64,000 nt of DNA from positions 124,001-188,000 of the forward strand of contig JAANDG010000106.1 of NCBI GenBank assembly GCA_036852015.1. The letters run 5' to 3'. Positions 11,601 through 22,983 of this stretch are shown one piece after another. A program made the position numbers and the translations under genes. The stretch's first letter is position 1; every line of letters starts with the position of its first letter. The notes under the pieces were generated by a model. The model was not told the origin of the DNA. It did no database searches and saw only the letters and a list, made by a program, of their open reading frames with translations. Source of the DNA: Pelodera strongyloides (taxonomy: Eukaryota; Nematoda; Chromadorea; Rhabditida; Rhabditidae).

Positions 11601-12299
11601 AAAATGTGCCTCTGTGATTTTCTTTCATGGCTGCATGGTACTAAGTACGAGTAATGGAAATTTTGTTCTAATGGGAATTTCGACGAGCAATGTTTGCTTA
11701 TTATGCGATCATGTTTTCAAAGCAAGGAAGCATGAACAAATGTTCTAGTTCTGAAAGCCTGAACTCATTGTTGGATGCTTTAGCTATACGTCCTACCGAA
11801 ATCTATATCGATAGCTATAAACTGTCTGAATATCTATAAATCGATAATAATATGTTTTTTTATAGACAATAAAGAAACAAAAGAAAAACAGCATGCAGGG
11901 TAAAAGAAACTAAGTCGACCAACATACAGGAACCCTAAGACCCTAAGATACGGCGCTTCACAACGCAATAAAAGCGAACCTTTCCATATTCTTGATGAAA
12001 TCCGGTGTCATCTGTGTCTGTTCGATATCGCCCTTCTGTTGATGAAGTTTAAATAAGAATTTTCTACGGAGACCCACATCACCGCCTGTAAGAAAGGAAT
12101 GGTCAAAATATGAAAAGTGGCAAGCAAAAATCGTTGTTTTCTTTGAATTCATTTGTATCCTGTAGTGCTCACGACGTCATAAACGCGTATATGTAATATA
12201 TGTCTACTCTCAATAAACTTGATATGTTATTATAATAAAGTCAAAATAAAAATTGAGAAACTGGCGTAAAATAAAAAAACCTTGATTGGCATCTCCCAT
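7294..12299 (-). CDS. BAR-domain membrane-curvature protein with optional large insert
   Basis: Minus-strand exons, in transcript order: 12299-12281, 12085-11980, 11559-11472, (11169-9856 optional), 9229-9119, 8839-8792, 8516-8428, 8242-8191, 7655-7575, 7335-7294. Without the optional exon the product is 211 residues, the size of a bare BAR domain; with it, 649. The predicted chain is helical. It reads LRRKFLFKLHQQKGDIEQTQ at the N-terminus (amphipathic, basic), QMNPEFLQRK then NGAIECP at the first helix break, and ends helix 3 with VRNNMDLAKHEVKACQK. This R..MD.AKHE pattern is a strong BAR/endophilin-type signature. Such dimers bind curved membranes in endocytosis and trafficking. No SH3 domain is seen. 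The short first exon (19 bases) is the weakest part of the model. Confidence 0.8.
7790..7920. repeat. MITE family D, copy 1
   Basis: In a BAR-gene intron. GAGGCCGTATTCACCA at the left is exactly mirrored by TGGTGAATACGGCCTC at the right. The interior AGGGAGCCCTCCCTG is shared with other copies. Confidence 0.85.
8350..8409. repeat. Perfect 30-base tandem duplication
   Basis: Two identical adjacent 30-base units, starting TCGATTATCGATTTTCGG, in a BAR-gene intron. Confidence 0.9.
8556..8680. repeat. AT / CT microsatellite
   Basis: Long TATATA run grading into CTCTCTAT repeats within a BAR-gene intron. Confidence 0.95.
9040..9060. repeat. Short telomere-like TTAGGG run
   Basis: GTTAGGGTTAGGGTTGGG sits in a BAR-gene intron. 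The usual nematode telomere repeat is TTAGGC, so this is probably chance or a degenerate interstitial block. Confidence 0.35.
9856..11169 (-). CDS. 438-codon phase-0 exon encoding a disordered K/S/E/P-rich insert (BAR gene)
   Basis: This open block is bounded on the sense strand by a 3' splice site (TGCTCATTGCAG before 11169) and a 5' splice site (CAG then GTGAGG after 9856). Both junctions are phase 0. Exon 3 (ends AGAAAG) and exon 5 (starts AACGGT) are also phase 0, so inclusion or skipping keeps the reading frame. The 438 residues are low-complexity: Lys/Arg, Ser, Glu and Pro dominate, with SRKKKKQK-like basic patches and a run of SREPL repeats. No globular domain or membrane segment is visible. 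Skipping restores a compact BAR domain, so this is probably a cassette or tissue-specific exon. It could also be the body of an alternative transcript trans-spliced at 11170. Confidence 0.7.
10523..10615 (-). repeat. Imperfect 15-base coding repeat (SREPL)n
   Basis: Six or seven 15-base units encode SREPL/SKEPL/YRE-type pentapeptides in the BAR-gene insert. The plus strand shows GGTTCCCTTGATAAA-like units. Confidence 0.85.
11360..11460 (-). promoter_or_regulatory. About 100-base polypyrimidine tract upstream of the optional exon
   Basis: On the sense (minus) strand this is almost pure C/T, with many TCTCTC and TCCCTC blocks, in the intron between BAR exon 3 and the optional exon. Such tracts often bind splicing regulators of the PTB class. 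That role here is inferred. Confidence 0.4.
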
Positions 12300-12450
12300 G
12301 GCGAGATCCCACGAGAGACACTTTGGTAGAAAATGACCTATGCTAATTTTCTTCGACTTTATACGGAAATTTTCTCATTGGAATTAGAAGGCTTGAGATG
12401 GAGAAATGAAGTTGCATGTACGTTTCGTAAAGATTGGTGTCTCATATGAA

Positions 12451-12579
12451 GCGTGCACGAACACTAGGAGCCTTCCCGGTTGGGAGAATTTGTCTCTACA
12501 TCTCGATGATTCGCGTGATCACTCCGTTTCTCTCACTGGGAGGCTGGGCTGGGAGCATGTTCCTAGCGTTCGTGCATAC
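12451..12579. repeat. Short inverted-repeat element
   Basis: GTGCACGAACACTAGGA on the left is matched by TCCTAGCGTTCGTGCA on the right, around a 95-base GC-richer centre. Single copy in this window. Confidence 0.55.
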
Positions 12580-13124
12580 GGCCACAGTATGTCAGGCTCA
12601 GCGTGGTCGTATCGGTGTAAGAGAAAAAGGATAATTTGTTGGATCTACTAGACCTAATTTAACTAATATTCACAACATTTATGGTTAGGCGCCGTGAAAC
12701 ACCTACGAACACTCTGTATTCTTAGACGAAATGAGGCGCACCCATCCGCTATTGTGAAAATCGTTGTCAGCAGCTCCCATATTTTCCTCAACTCCTTTCG
12801 AAGACATCTTTTTAATATTTTATTGATTCGACTCCATTTCAACAAGCGATTATTGTAATCATTTATTTTCAATTTAATAAATCACACGAAAACTGAAGAC
12901 CTTGATAAAACTCAAGACATGTGCAACTCAACAAATTAACAGATGTAAAAGTTGATCCATTAAAAAAGGGCTTAAATGCATTATGCGTAAAATAATTCGA
13001 CTTAATCTAGTGAAAATGTTTACAATTGAAATTAGAGCAATTAAAACATTTGTACTAAAATGAAGATATCTAAGTCATCAGTTATTAATATTTATAAATC
13101 AGCGACCAAACAAAAAAAAATTAT

Positions 13125-13287
13125 TTTAAAGCGGTATGGCACGTGATTTTGAAACTTATGCTGCTCAATATGGCCATGTTTGTGTTCCATTCTGTGCAGG
13201 CCATGACAGAGAAGAGTTTACATATAGTATATGGGAATGCGGCTGCCCAGTTTTCGCTCCGCAAACCACGTGCGATACCGCTTTAAA
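13125..13287. repeat. MITE family B, copy 2 (full length)
   Basis: Ends TTTAAAGCGGTATGGCACGT and the inverted ACGTGCGATACCGCTTTAAA. This is the best-preserved member of the family in the window. Confidence 0.85.
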
Positions 13288-13978
13288 TATCAAACAGAAT
13301 TCGTTCATGTCGATATGTGAAAAGCACAGGAAAATGCAGACTGGAATAATTAATAGGACAAATCAATAAATCGATCATAGGCGTAAAAAAACACGATACA
13401 TTGTCATTGAATTCGATTATTTGGAAAAAGAAAACTAAAGTCTTCACTCCTGAGTTATGAAACAACAAAATTGACTGTAAAACAACTTTTGAGGTTGAGC
13501 TTCAACTGTAAGTAGGCGAGGAATATAAAATATAAAATATAAAATATGAAAGACTAGATATAAGTGGGTTGACTTATTTGTTTTTGTACAGACGGAAGAC
13601 ACAACCGAGAGTGAGGGGGTTGATAAAAAACAATGTAAAAATGAGAGGTTAGCTGATATCAAAATGACATAATAGAACATTTGTAATGATTTAGTAGCTT
13701 AATTATTTGGCATACGATCAATTGAACCTCTGTATAGTTTACAAGTTGTGTTATGAATATAGAAATTATCACTTCATTCGCAATGGTAAAAAAAAGTCGT
13801 TCTTTCTTTAAATTAATTATGGAAAGGCATTACTCCAGCGTAGTATCGGGTTCAGATCATAGAAATTGTTTTCTTAGAATATGACAAATTCACATATAAC
13901 TTGACGTCAAGTTTCTGCTACTTCTACTCTAACTTGAAGTCAAGTCCTTTCTAGCGTAACCTGATGTAGTTCTTTTTC

Positions 13979-16900
13979 TTAAATCGCAGAAGTCTGGAAA
14001 CTCGTCGGGCCCGTTATTGTGTACTCGACGGGTGTTTGGGCCATATAGCTCGCGGGTCCCTGCAATTGTTTAAATTTATAATATAAAATTAATTGTAGTT
14101 TCAATTGAGTTAGGTGAATGCGTGGATGAGTTTCGTCGAACGGGCGTGAGCTCTCTCAAAAATTGATTAATATTTCAATGAACTGTAGTATGTACAACAA
14201 GTATGATTATTAGCACTTATAAAAGTACAATACTTCCACGTAAACTACAGAATGAGGGACACAATCTATATATTCAAAGTCACCATACCTGTGTGTACAC
14301 AACTTCGGGTTGTAGTTGTCTGTACTGTTGCGGGGGATTGTAATCCTGAAAATTTGAATAATATAAATACTATCACAAAGCACTCGATCCCTTCTACACT
14401 ATCTGTCATTTGCCACTTTACTCTTTTTTATGTAAACTGCGACTAATCTATAATAAAGAAAAGTCTGAAATCCGAAAAAAAATTATGTATGCATACATAG
14501 GTCAGCCCTCAAACTGATACTGAAACATTTTGGGTGACATCTAGCGCTTCACTATGCTAACACTCACTAATGCTAAGAAAAACAGTCGGTTAGACCAAAG
14601 ACGAGCTTAGGAAACTTCCTAAGATGTTACCTGCTGCAGCGGGGTTACCAGGGGAGCCTGTGAATACTGCTGCTGAGAGTACTGCTGCGGTTGATTATAC
14701 TGCTGTGGTTGTGGTGTACCACTAACATTGTACATCTGTTGAGCTGGACTCACGGGAACCGAGCGAATATTCTGTTGACTAAAATGAGATTATATTTATT
14801 TTATCTTATTTTTCAGAAAGGAGGGTCTCTATTTCTCTATTTAGAACTATCTATACGGGCGAGACAGATTCAGTCAGATTAAAGCGACATTCTGGCCGGT
14901 CGTTGAAACGTGTGTTGGTCATCTTCCTATGAATCCATACTACGCGAGGATTTTAGGTCGATCTTTTAGTCTTATCATACATACATTTACAGTTGTTCAC
15001 GACTTTTCAGCAACCAGCTGTTATACCGCTTTAAGACTCAGTCAGTAATGATCGTAGTTCATAATCGTTGTCAATCATATAATCCTTACTCGAAAACGGG
15101 TGTCTGTGGCTGTTGCATATTATACCCTCCAGCATAAGCACTGGGAGGGTTGTAGGTGACATTTTCTTGGGGAGGACTCCACACTTGAGACTGAGGTCTG
15201 GAACGGCTATTCAGACGTTTGCGATCGTCACCTCGCATCTGAAATAAATATATCTTTACAACATAATTCTACCTTTGCGCCTTGGATGGACACTGTTGTT
15301 TTGACAGCTTCATCAAATGATTCTTTCTCTGTTATTCGCAATCAGAGCCCGTATTCACCAACACGTAGGGAGCCCTCCCTGGCCTCTCCAGGGAGCTAAA
15401 GAGTGCGTAGAGACCCTAGGGAGGGTCCCCTGTGTGTTTTGGTGAATACGGCCTCACAATCAGATGAAAGTGGTCACAGATCTGAATACCGATATGGACC
15501 CGACCTCCTATTCTGCCAGAACGCAGTCAGTCTTATTTCAGTTGGGGAGCGACTCCCTGTGCCTGCTTCTCAGGACTATTAGTTCTCTACAAATGTATAC
15601 AAACCGAAATTCTAGTAAACATTTCGTCAGCGTTGAGTTAGTTCAATATTGACCAAAATGAGGCCAGTTTCGTTTCGTGTACACAATATGCTTCTTGGAG
15701 AAAAAATCACGTGCCCTAGCACGCTTTGAGACAAACAGAAAAACTCTCTCAAATTATTGATTATCACGCCGGGAAATAAAATAAAAATAACAAACCGCAA
15801 AATGAATCAACGGTCAAATCGATGGTTGCAAAAAAACCAAAGGTGTAATAGAATATATGACATTATGTGTTATATGTTCACTATATTATAGCACAAGCCC
15901 AAGTTCATACTCAACTGTGTTAACTTGTCATTGTGTAATAGTAATAACATTGTAACAAAGAAAATTCCCATCTTTGGAATTGTTGGCAAGATTTTCACTT
16001 TTCCGTTTCTAATGAGTTCAATTGTTTTACCACAGAAGTCTCTCTGGATGAATTATAATTAATAGTAAGCTTGATTACGATTTTAAAATCTATCAATAAT
16101 ATATTTTTCAAGAACGTTCCCACCTAAATGCCCATTTATAAGCAAACAATGTTAACTAGGACACGGGGGACACATGATACCGCGGAGGTATGCAGATTGG
16201 TGAACAAACATAGCACGAGACAGCCAAATTTATTGACAAATAGATGATCGTATTGATTTTAGGTGCACGATTATGGATTAAGGGAAGGCAATCACCCCAA
16301 TTTCGTCATTTTACTTCGAATATAATTGAATACAGGAAAGATTTGAGAAAAATACTCTACCAAAGCCAATTTATTTGAAATCTCACCCAGGGAGTGAACT
16401 ACTAGAGAAGCGGAGCTACTAGACTACCGCGAGATTGTGAAACGCATCAGGATACCATGAAGAAGTGCAGTTTGGATAACTTATTGTTATAACGAAATAT
16501 AACGTTGATGACTATAAGCGACTGTCGACGGTAACGCCCTATAGTTTAAACTTGCGTTGGTTTGCAGGTTCACTTGAATACCTATCACGTTGAAGCATAA
16601 GATAGAAAACAGATTTTATGTACCTATCCTAGGAGACAGTGAGCGGAAATTCAATCCAATGGATAATATAGAACGCTATGTTCATGAATAATTAAACCTT
16701 GAGGAAAAGCATTGCCACGCTCAGAGTCCCTTTATGGTGGATTCTTGAGTTTAGTGTTTAACGTCTAATAAACAAAACAGTACACCGCATGATATGAGGC
16801 GTTTCATGCACCACGGAAAAGTCCAGCTAATTGCTAGAGTTGTTTATCGCTAGACACGTAACGAAAAAATTGCAACAATGCAAGAAGTTTCTGATGCAAG

Positions 16901-17924
16901 TATGGTAAGGAAATATATGCAAAAGAGTGAATGCAGCCCGGAGAACGTGTAATGGGGTCTCGATGTATGCCGGAATTGGCTTCCAAGTATGGCTTTAATT
17001 ACCGTAGATTGGCATTACGCGAGAACAACTACAGACAGCCAAAAAATGGTCCCGCAGCGGTCACCACAGGACTATTTTTTTGCGAGCGTGCATAAACTGT
17101 GCATTTTCGCCTCCTCTAGTATTATCAATGGTGCATTTTCTAACTTTCAAAGGTGTATGCAAAATCGTACACGAGATGCACATTTTATACTTGGAAGCAA
17201 AATGCGCTGTTTTGCCATACATCGAGACCCCATAAAATACACTCATAGAGATGAGGTACAGGCAACGCTAAATCACGGAATTAGCAAGGGTTACTTTATC
17301 AAATCAACGAAGCAAACCAATAAGGTAATAAATTAAGAAACATTCTGTTTGAAAATAAGCAAAAACTTTACTAACGAAATAATTTAAATATATAACTTAC
17401 ATTATTAACGCAAACGAAGTAAATTGCTCCGACTACCAGGGCCAGTAACAGGATTCCTCCTAGTAGAATGGCGAATATAACGGCGACCTAAATTTTACGA
17501 CTTGAATACTTTAAGCGAAATACCGTCCGGTTTTTGAAACACCGAGTACCCCAGTATTCTTATGCAGCTTATGCAAATGAACATAAATCCGAATAAAAAA
17601 TCGAGCTAACTTCGAGCAACTTTGCATAAATAAGTAAGGATTCAGTTGTCCACGATGCATTTCAAAAACCGGCCGGTATTTCGCTTTAAAACTAGATTAA
17701 AATGAAAACTGCTTAGTTGTTGAACTGGATGCTGATTACATAACTAGCTGCAGTGGTGAATGTTGCATGCTATAAATACTGTAAAATCCGTCGTTCAAGT
17801 GGAATGTTCTCATTGGCTACAGTAAGCAATTAAGCTAATTACCTGATAATTGTAGTGATTGTGTGAGTAGCCCATAATTGCTGATGATCGGTTCTGCTGT
17901 AGTTGACTGCTGAGGAGTACGGGC
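13979..17924 (-). CDS. Single-pass membrane protein with Gln/Pro/Tyr-rich tail
   Basis: Minus-strand exons, in order: 17924-17843 (coding from ATG at 17875), 17487-17401, 15238-15090, 14778-14631, 14345-14289, 14059-13979 (stop TAA). The phases agree at every junction, giving 184 residues from that ATG. After 11 N-terminal residues, a single strong membrane helix fills exon 2 (VAVIFAILLGGILLLALVVG). Next comes a basic stop-transfer stretch (DDRKRLNSRSR) and a long tail rich in Gln, Pro, Tyr and Ser (QPQQYNQPQQYSQQQYSQ). The basic flank predicts a cytosolic tail. I do not recognise the family. A Shisa-like layout (Cys-rich ectodomain, one helix, proline/tyrosine-rich tail) is possible if the exon proposed at 20334-20479 is joined, because the frame stays open upstream of the ATG. 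Confidence 0.75.
15345..15456. repeat. MITE family D, copy 2
   Basis: In the membrane-protein intron. CCCGTATTCACCAACACG and the mirrored TTGGTGAATACGGCC ends enclose the shared GGGAGCCCTCCCTGG motif. Confidence 0.85.
16950..17234. repeat. MITE family F, copy 1
   Basis: ATGGGGTCTCGATGTATGCC at the left is mirrored by CCATACATCGAGACCCCAT at the right. A second inverted match (GGCTTCCAAGTAT / ACTTGGAAGC) lies inside. Located in a membrane-protein intron. Confidence 0.85.
17510..17690. repeat. MITE family A, copy 3
   Basis: Starts TTAAGCGAAATACCG and ends CGGTATTTCGCTTTAA, with the family GTTTTTGAAAC motif at both ends. It sits in the first intron of the membrane-protein gene. Confidence 0.9.
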
Positions 17925-18025
17925 CTGAAAGGGCAGCAGAGCCTATGCAAATGTCAACAAAGCATAGAAGAGGGTGGGAGAGAGAGATAGGCGCAAACAT
18001 AAGAATATGCATGAATTACAGGGAA

Positions 18026-18029
<4 letters not shown>

Positions 18030-18066
<37 letters not shown>
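18030..18066. repeat. GA microsatellite
   Basis: Uninterrupted GA dinucleotides followed by a short GGGAGA variant. Confidence 0.95.
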
Positions 18067-18435
18067 CGACTTCCATGTACCCCAAAGCACCCTTCGGAAG
18101 GCCCCGCGCAGAACACCATGATAGATAAGTACCCTGGGCGATCCTGCTTGAAGGTATCACACAGAAACTGTACAGTCAGCATTTCATGATTGTACTTCAG
18201 ATTACAATTTATCAAGAGAGGGGAATCGGTTGAAGACTATTGTCTTAGATACATTCCTAACATGGTCATAAAGCCGACTCCAGTTAATCGTCTCTGGGAA
18301 CATCACTGCATGAGCATCAGTGTATGTTGTGTGTACATGTACATGTGTGCTTTTATATATATATATATATGTATATATATATCGTGTATGTCTTTGTGTG
18401 CTATTGGAAAGCAATAATTACTGTGCAAATTATGG

Positions 18436-18898
18436 TTTAAAGGGAGAGGCTCACGAGAAAAATGTTGTCCTCGATTTACTTGCAGAGAATGTCCGGAATG
18501 TCAGAAATATTACTGTGAAAACCGCATTGTTTGAAGCCTTGAACTCATAGAGTTATTCTCCGGCAAACAGTTCGGCCAGGTACCGTTGTCAGGATCAATT
18601 TTTGCGCTTTTAGGGCATTCCTGTGTTGGAAACGCCTCTTTATAATTGTAGGAACGACCTCTCTTCGTTTGAACATTATTACGTTGAAAAAGAATGCAAG
18701 TGAACGGATATAAACCGTAAAAACTATTTTTTTGTTTGTTGCTGACTACGGTACCTGGTCGAACTGTTTAGCATAGAATATCTCTGCGAGTTCTAGATGC
18801 AAATAAATGCGGTTTTCACAGTAATATTTCTGAAATTCCAGACATTCTGTGCAAGTAAATTGAGGAAAACTTTCTTCCCGTGGGCCTCTCCCTTTAAA
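18436..18898. repeat. Fold-back element, family C, long copy
   Basis: About 95-base inverted arms (TTTAAAGGGAGAGGCTCACG at the left; inverted GTGGGCCTCTCCCTTTAAA at the right) flank a 270-base centre. The arms share ATGCGGTTTTCACAGTAATA-type sequence. It abuts the palindrome at 18893. Confidence 0.85.
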
Positions 18899-19073
18899 GC
18901 GAAATGCTAGCCCCTTTGGAAAATTTGCATATGATAAGCAAATCCTATGTATCCTATGCTAATTTTGTACAATCGTCCGCGGCAATCGTACAAAATTAGC
19001 ATAGGCATAGGATACATAGGATTTGCTTATCATATGCAAATTTTCCAAAGGGGCTGGCATTTCGCTTTAAAAA
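18893..19073. repeat. Near-perfect palindrome, about 85-base arms
   Basis: The left arm starts TTTAAAGCGAAATGCTAGCC and the right arm is its reverse complement, with one base change and one 6-base duplication (CTATGC). The loop is only about 10 bases. It would form a long RNA or cruciform hairpin. Confidence 0.95.
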
Positions 19074-19483
19074 AGTTTTGTCCAGATTTCGGTGGAACAG
19101 TTGAATATTGGTATGATGCGCGGCGTGTGGCTCGAGAATGTAGCGCGGCAATACGGAAAGGGCTAGGTAATAAATAGTGCGAATGTGCGAAAATCTAAGC
19201 AGTGCCCGATAATATATGTGCGGCGGCTTCGCACTATCTTCGCCAGGTCCGCGCGAGACGATTCTCGGCGAGCTGAGAGACTGGCGAATGATCAGCGAGG
19301 AATGCAGCGCGAGTTATGCACACTGTCGAAATTCACTCAAAGCTTCATCTTGTTGAATAGAATCATGTCATAAATACATACGTCTCGAACTAAACACTAA
19401 ACCGGACATAAATTCAAAATAAATTTTAATTTTAACATGAAGAGAAAATCACGGGGAACAGTCCTCCAGGACTTCAACACCAG

Positions 19484-19494
19484 AAAGAGAGAGG

Positions 19495-19545
<51 letters not shown>

Positions 19546-19546
19546 C
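19484..19546. repeat. GA microsatellite
   Basis: Over 45 bases of GA repeats with a GAGGGAGG lead-in. Confidence 0.95.
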
Positions 19547-20333
19547 TGTTTATTCAAAGGATGGCCGCGCACTTCTCAAAAGACAATGGAAATAAGGGAC
19601 AGGAACAGCACTCAAAAGTGGAAATACTTGCCGGAAAGTTGAAAAGACAAAACAAAATTTATCAAAAATATACAGGGTTTTTTCAAAAGTGTAACATAAA
19701 GTTTGTTCAATGTTTGTTTGTTTGTTACGCACAGGCTTACTTTACCTTGAAAAGTCTAACAAGCGGACCGCCTCGGGTACGGTTTCGGTCGTTACGGATA
19801 CGTAAGTTACGGCGGCGAGAACCAACCTATCCCGCTTTGTAAAGAATTTCATGCTGAATAATTTTTGTCATAGAAAATTCACTGTGTGAAGATACAAACG
19901 ATTTAAAAGCAGCTCGTGGATATATTATTTGGAAACACTGACAAATCACAAAGTCGAGCACACTAACAATAAGTTATCTAGGCGTGTAATCCCAAACATT
20001 CAAGGTATTTAGTCCCATATTAAACCGTTAAACTATGCAATGCGGCAATGCCTCCCTCCTTTATTGATTTGAAGATTAAAAAATGATAAGAAATCTTAAA
20101 CACTTGACTAGAAAACAAAACAGAAAGGACTAAGAACTAGAAAGAGCGGAGAGTGATTCATAGACAGAAATGATGTTCAAAGTGTGGGGGTTGGAAGACT
20201 AATACTTACTCAAACGGGTAGGTACGGTTACACATGTTACGCTAGTTTATGTATAGCGTTGCTGATTTCCGCGCTTCGCTTTTGATGGTTATATTTGCAA
20301 CGCTCGCCAGCATAATGTGTTTTTATAACATAC

Positions 20334-20479
20334 TTTTTTTGATCTTCACAGAACCAAGGTGTAGGACAACGGGCTTTACAAAGCGAATCGCTTATTTTTG
20401 AAAGACTTAAGTTTCCATGTTCAGATAAATAGGTAACCGATGAGTTCAATGAATTAGCCATGGGAAAAAAGCAGAACAT
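20334..20479 (-). CDS. Possible 5' exon: Cys-containing ectodomain of the membrane protein
   Basis: On the minus strand a frame beginning MFCFFPMANS runs to a good 5' splice site (GTATGT) after DQKK. It would leave phase 2, exactly what exon 17924-17843 of the membrane-protein gene needs. It carries three clustered cysteines (LCKARCPTPWFCEDQ) and an N-linked-type NSS site. Joining would give a cysteine-bearing extracellular part before the membrane helix. The intron would be 2.4 kb and full of fold-backs, and the first residues make a poor signal peptide, so an even earlier exon may exist. Weakly supported. Confidence 0.3.
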
Positions 20480-22152
20480 TCCAAAAATGACATTTTACTG
20501 TTTTACTTTGGAAGTAAAGAAAGAAGAGCTGAGCACCAAGGGTAAACACATAGGCATGGCAAGTAGAACAGTACAAAGTAAATAAACAAAGAAGTGATAA
20601 CGAAATCAATCAGTTGCTTGTGCGCACCAAGAATAAAGTTAAGTAAAATAGTAGAAACAATGGTAGTACAGTTCGAAGAAATTGCGCATGCTATGAAACG
20701 ATTTCATTATCTTACAATGTAATTGAGTAGGCGGCGTAAAATTTGCCTCCAAACCACTAAAAGCTAGGGATGTAGTTATGATAAATAAGTTCTGACTAAA
20801 GTCGTCGGCCCTGAGGAGGAGAGGCATATCCATATATGTATGTTTCCTCCTATTGTGCATGTCTCACTCCAACATGAGGACAACAAGCTAGCAGAAAGCA
20901 TATACATATCATTCTATTATGACAACCATTAATACTTACATAGCTCTATATAAGATTGTCGAGGGTTTAAAAAAAACCTGTTGGTAGCAAGTTTGTTGGT
21001 AGCAAGTTTAAATTGCAGTCGTCGTTTTCGATACAGTAAGGCATGTCGATATACGGATGTTAGTAAACTATTTAGCTAACATATACGGTAAGGAGACGTT
21101 CTAAAAGGCACACATTTCGGGTAACGAGAAATGCTGTATTTTGCAAGTGACCAATATTCGACACAGCTCTAGTGCGTGGGGGGTTTGATAAGCATGCCCT
21201 GGGCTGAGCACGCGTCCAAACTCAGATGACTCATACTAAATGTAAATATGGTGCTTTTTAAAAATTGTTGTTTAAAATTGCAGGTCAGACATTGTAAAAC
21301 AGTGCACTCAGGTCGGGAAAAACCCTATCTACTTGCTCATTCCTAAACTGATGAAACTCTTTGAAAAACGCTACTGCTAGTCGAGGGAACACGGGGTGCA
21401 CCAAATAAATTGCACAACGCCAGCTGGAGGGCTGTACAGCAGGTTGCGCCATGTGTGTGCCATAAGGGCGCCACAGTTGCGCGTCCCTTGGCCAATTGGA
21501 ATTTTACACCCTTCGCGTATACCCTTGGCACGCCCCTGCACGCCCTGAAGGGGGACTCGCAGAGGAAAATCTCTTTGCGCCGCGCAGCACCAGCTATTTT
21601 CGCGTTGCTGCTCTGAGAATGCTTGCTACCGTAACAAGCATGATACTCAATATAGCCCTTATGGATTGAACGCACCACGTACGTAATACGACCTTGGGCT
21701 TTTCGGGTACACTTTACAATTTGACTTATATGGATCAATGAATATTCAGTAACAAGCTTGTTAAAAGTTTTGTCTATTTCGAGTCTCTGTTCCCTGCCAA
21801 ATGTTGCTCATAAGCAAAAACAAAACATTTATACAAAATATGTATGTTACAATTGTTAGTGACTAAACGTATTTCTCAAAAAAAAAAACTATTCTTATCC
21901 TTGAACGTTATTATTTGCATTATAACATTGGACAAGCAAGCACGAATGACTCATGTTTGTCTCATAAATAAATATATTGCGGTTTATCGGTTTCTTTAAA
22001 GATTTTCTGTTGAAAATTAATAAGACAAATAATATTGAAGGTAAAGGTATCAGTTTGCCCGAGACAAAGATAAGAGACTTGCAGAGGAGCAGATTTTCTG
22101 AAGATCTCAGAAATTAATCTGAAGAAAATCTGGTATCTGATCTAACCACCAG

Positions 22153-22270
22153 AGGCCCGAATCACCACTCCGATTCCCTCGGGGAAATATTCCCTGGGGA
22201 TAGAAAATAGCATTCTAATTGAGAGACGCAGAGAAAACGACGGTGGGAATTGAGTGGTGAATATGGCCTG
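22153..22270. repeat. MITE family E, copy 2
   Basis: Inverted relative to 5333-5466. GATTCCCTCGGGGAAATATT and ATAGAAAATAGCATTCTAAT match that copy's reverse complement. Ends are GAGGCCCGAATCACCACTC and GAGTGGTGAATATGGCCT. Confidence 0.8.
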
Positions 22271-22319
22271 ATAGTTTTGACAAACCAAAAATGGTATAGG
22301 GGGTCATCAGGCCTTAGCC

Positions 22320-22418
22320 TGAAGATGTCCAGTATTTAGTCATCTGGAACCTGTCCACGACCTCTGTGGTGCAAGCTTCTAAGTTTTGGCCATAATGTTG
22401 CACTACCCTTGGCATGCT
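22320..22418 (+). other. Fragment related to 27340-27480
   Basis: An open stretch encoding PEDVQYLVIWNLST resembles PEDVEKFVIWSSSP at 27351 onward. Stops lie close on both sides. Probably two decayed pieces of one unidentified coding element. Confidence 0.35.
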
Positions 22419-22569
22419 CTTGAGGAGTAAGCGATATTATACATACATCTAGTGATCATTTTATTGTTCATCATTCATCGATTTCGATTTCTAGATCGGT
22501 CCCCGGTGTTGTCAAACAAGTGAAACTTCCGATATTGTCTTTGCCTTGAACTGAGGAAGAGTATGAGGG

Positions 22570-22645
22570 AGCAAGAGAGAGAGAGAGGAGAGAGAGAAAG
22601 AGAGAGAGAGAGAGAGAAGAGACAGATAAAGAGAGAAAGAGAGAT
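22570..22645. repeat. GA-rich microsatellite block
   Basis: Interrupted GAGAGA runs within a purine-rich tract. Confidence 0.9.
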
Positions 22646-22767
22646 GATAGAGAGATGATTCTCATGGCGTTCATGTGCCGTGTTCTTCTCGCACATTTTA
22701 CAACGCACATCTTCCTCACTTTTGCATCACATTCAGTGATTGGTCGTTGACGGAGACGTTTTTCTGT

Positions 22768-22851
22768 AATTAAAGAGAGATAGAGAGAGAGAGAGGGAGA
22801 GTGAGTGCGCGAGAGAGCCAGAGAGAGAGAGAGCGAGCGAGCGAGCGAGCG

Positions 22852-22930
<79 letters not shown>

Positions 22931-22983
22931 GAAAGGGAAGACACAAGAAGAAAGAAACAAGAAAAAAGAGAAAGAGAAAGGAA
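22768..22983. repeat. Large GA / GCGA microsatellite
   Basis: About 215 bases of GA repeats with an internal (GCGA)n segment and a GAAA-rich tail. The long open frames over it are artefacts of the repeat. Confidence 0.95.

Larger units (their letters stand above)
12300..13978. other. Intergenic region between two minus-strand genes
   Basis: AT-rich, with no supported exon. It contains an inverted repeat at 12451-12579 and a family-B MITE at 13125-13287. The promoter of the BAR gene should lie near 12.3-12.9 kb. Confidence 0.5.

Noticed and set aside
21343..21738. 131-residue minus-strand frame
   Set aside because: No family motif, signal peptide or splice context; it coincides with a GC-rich island where long frames arise by chance.
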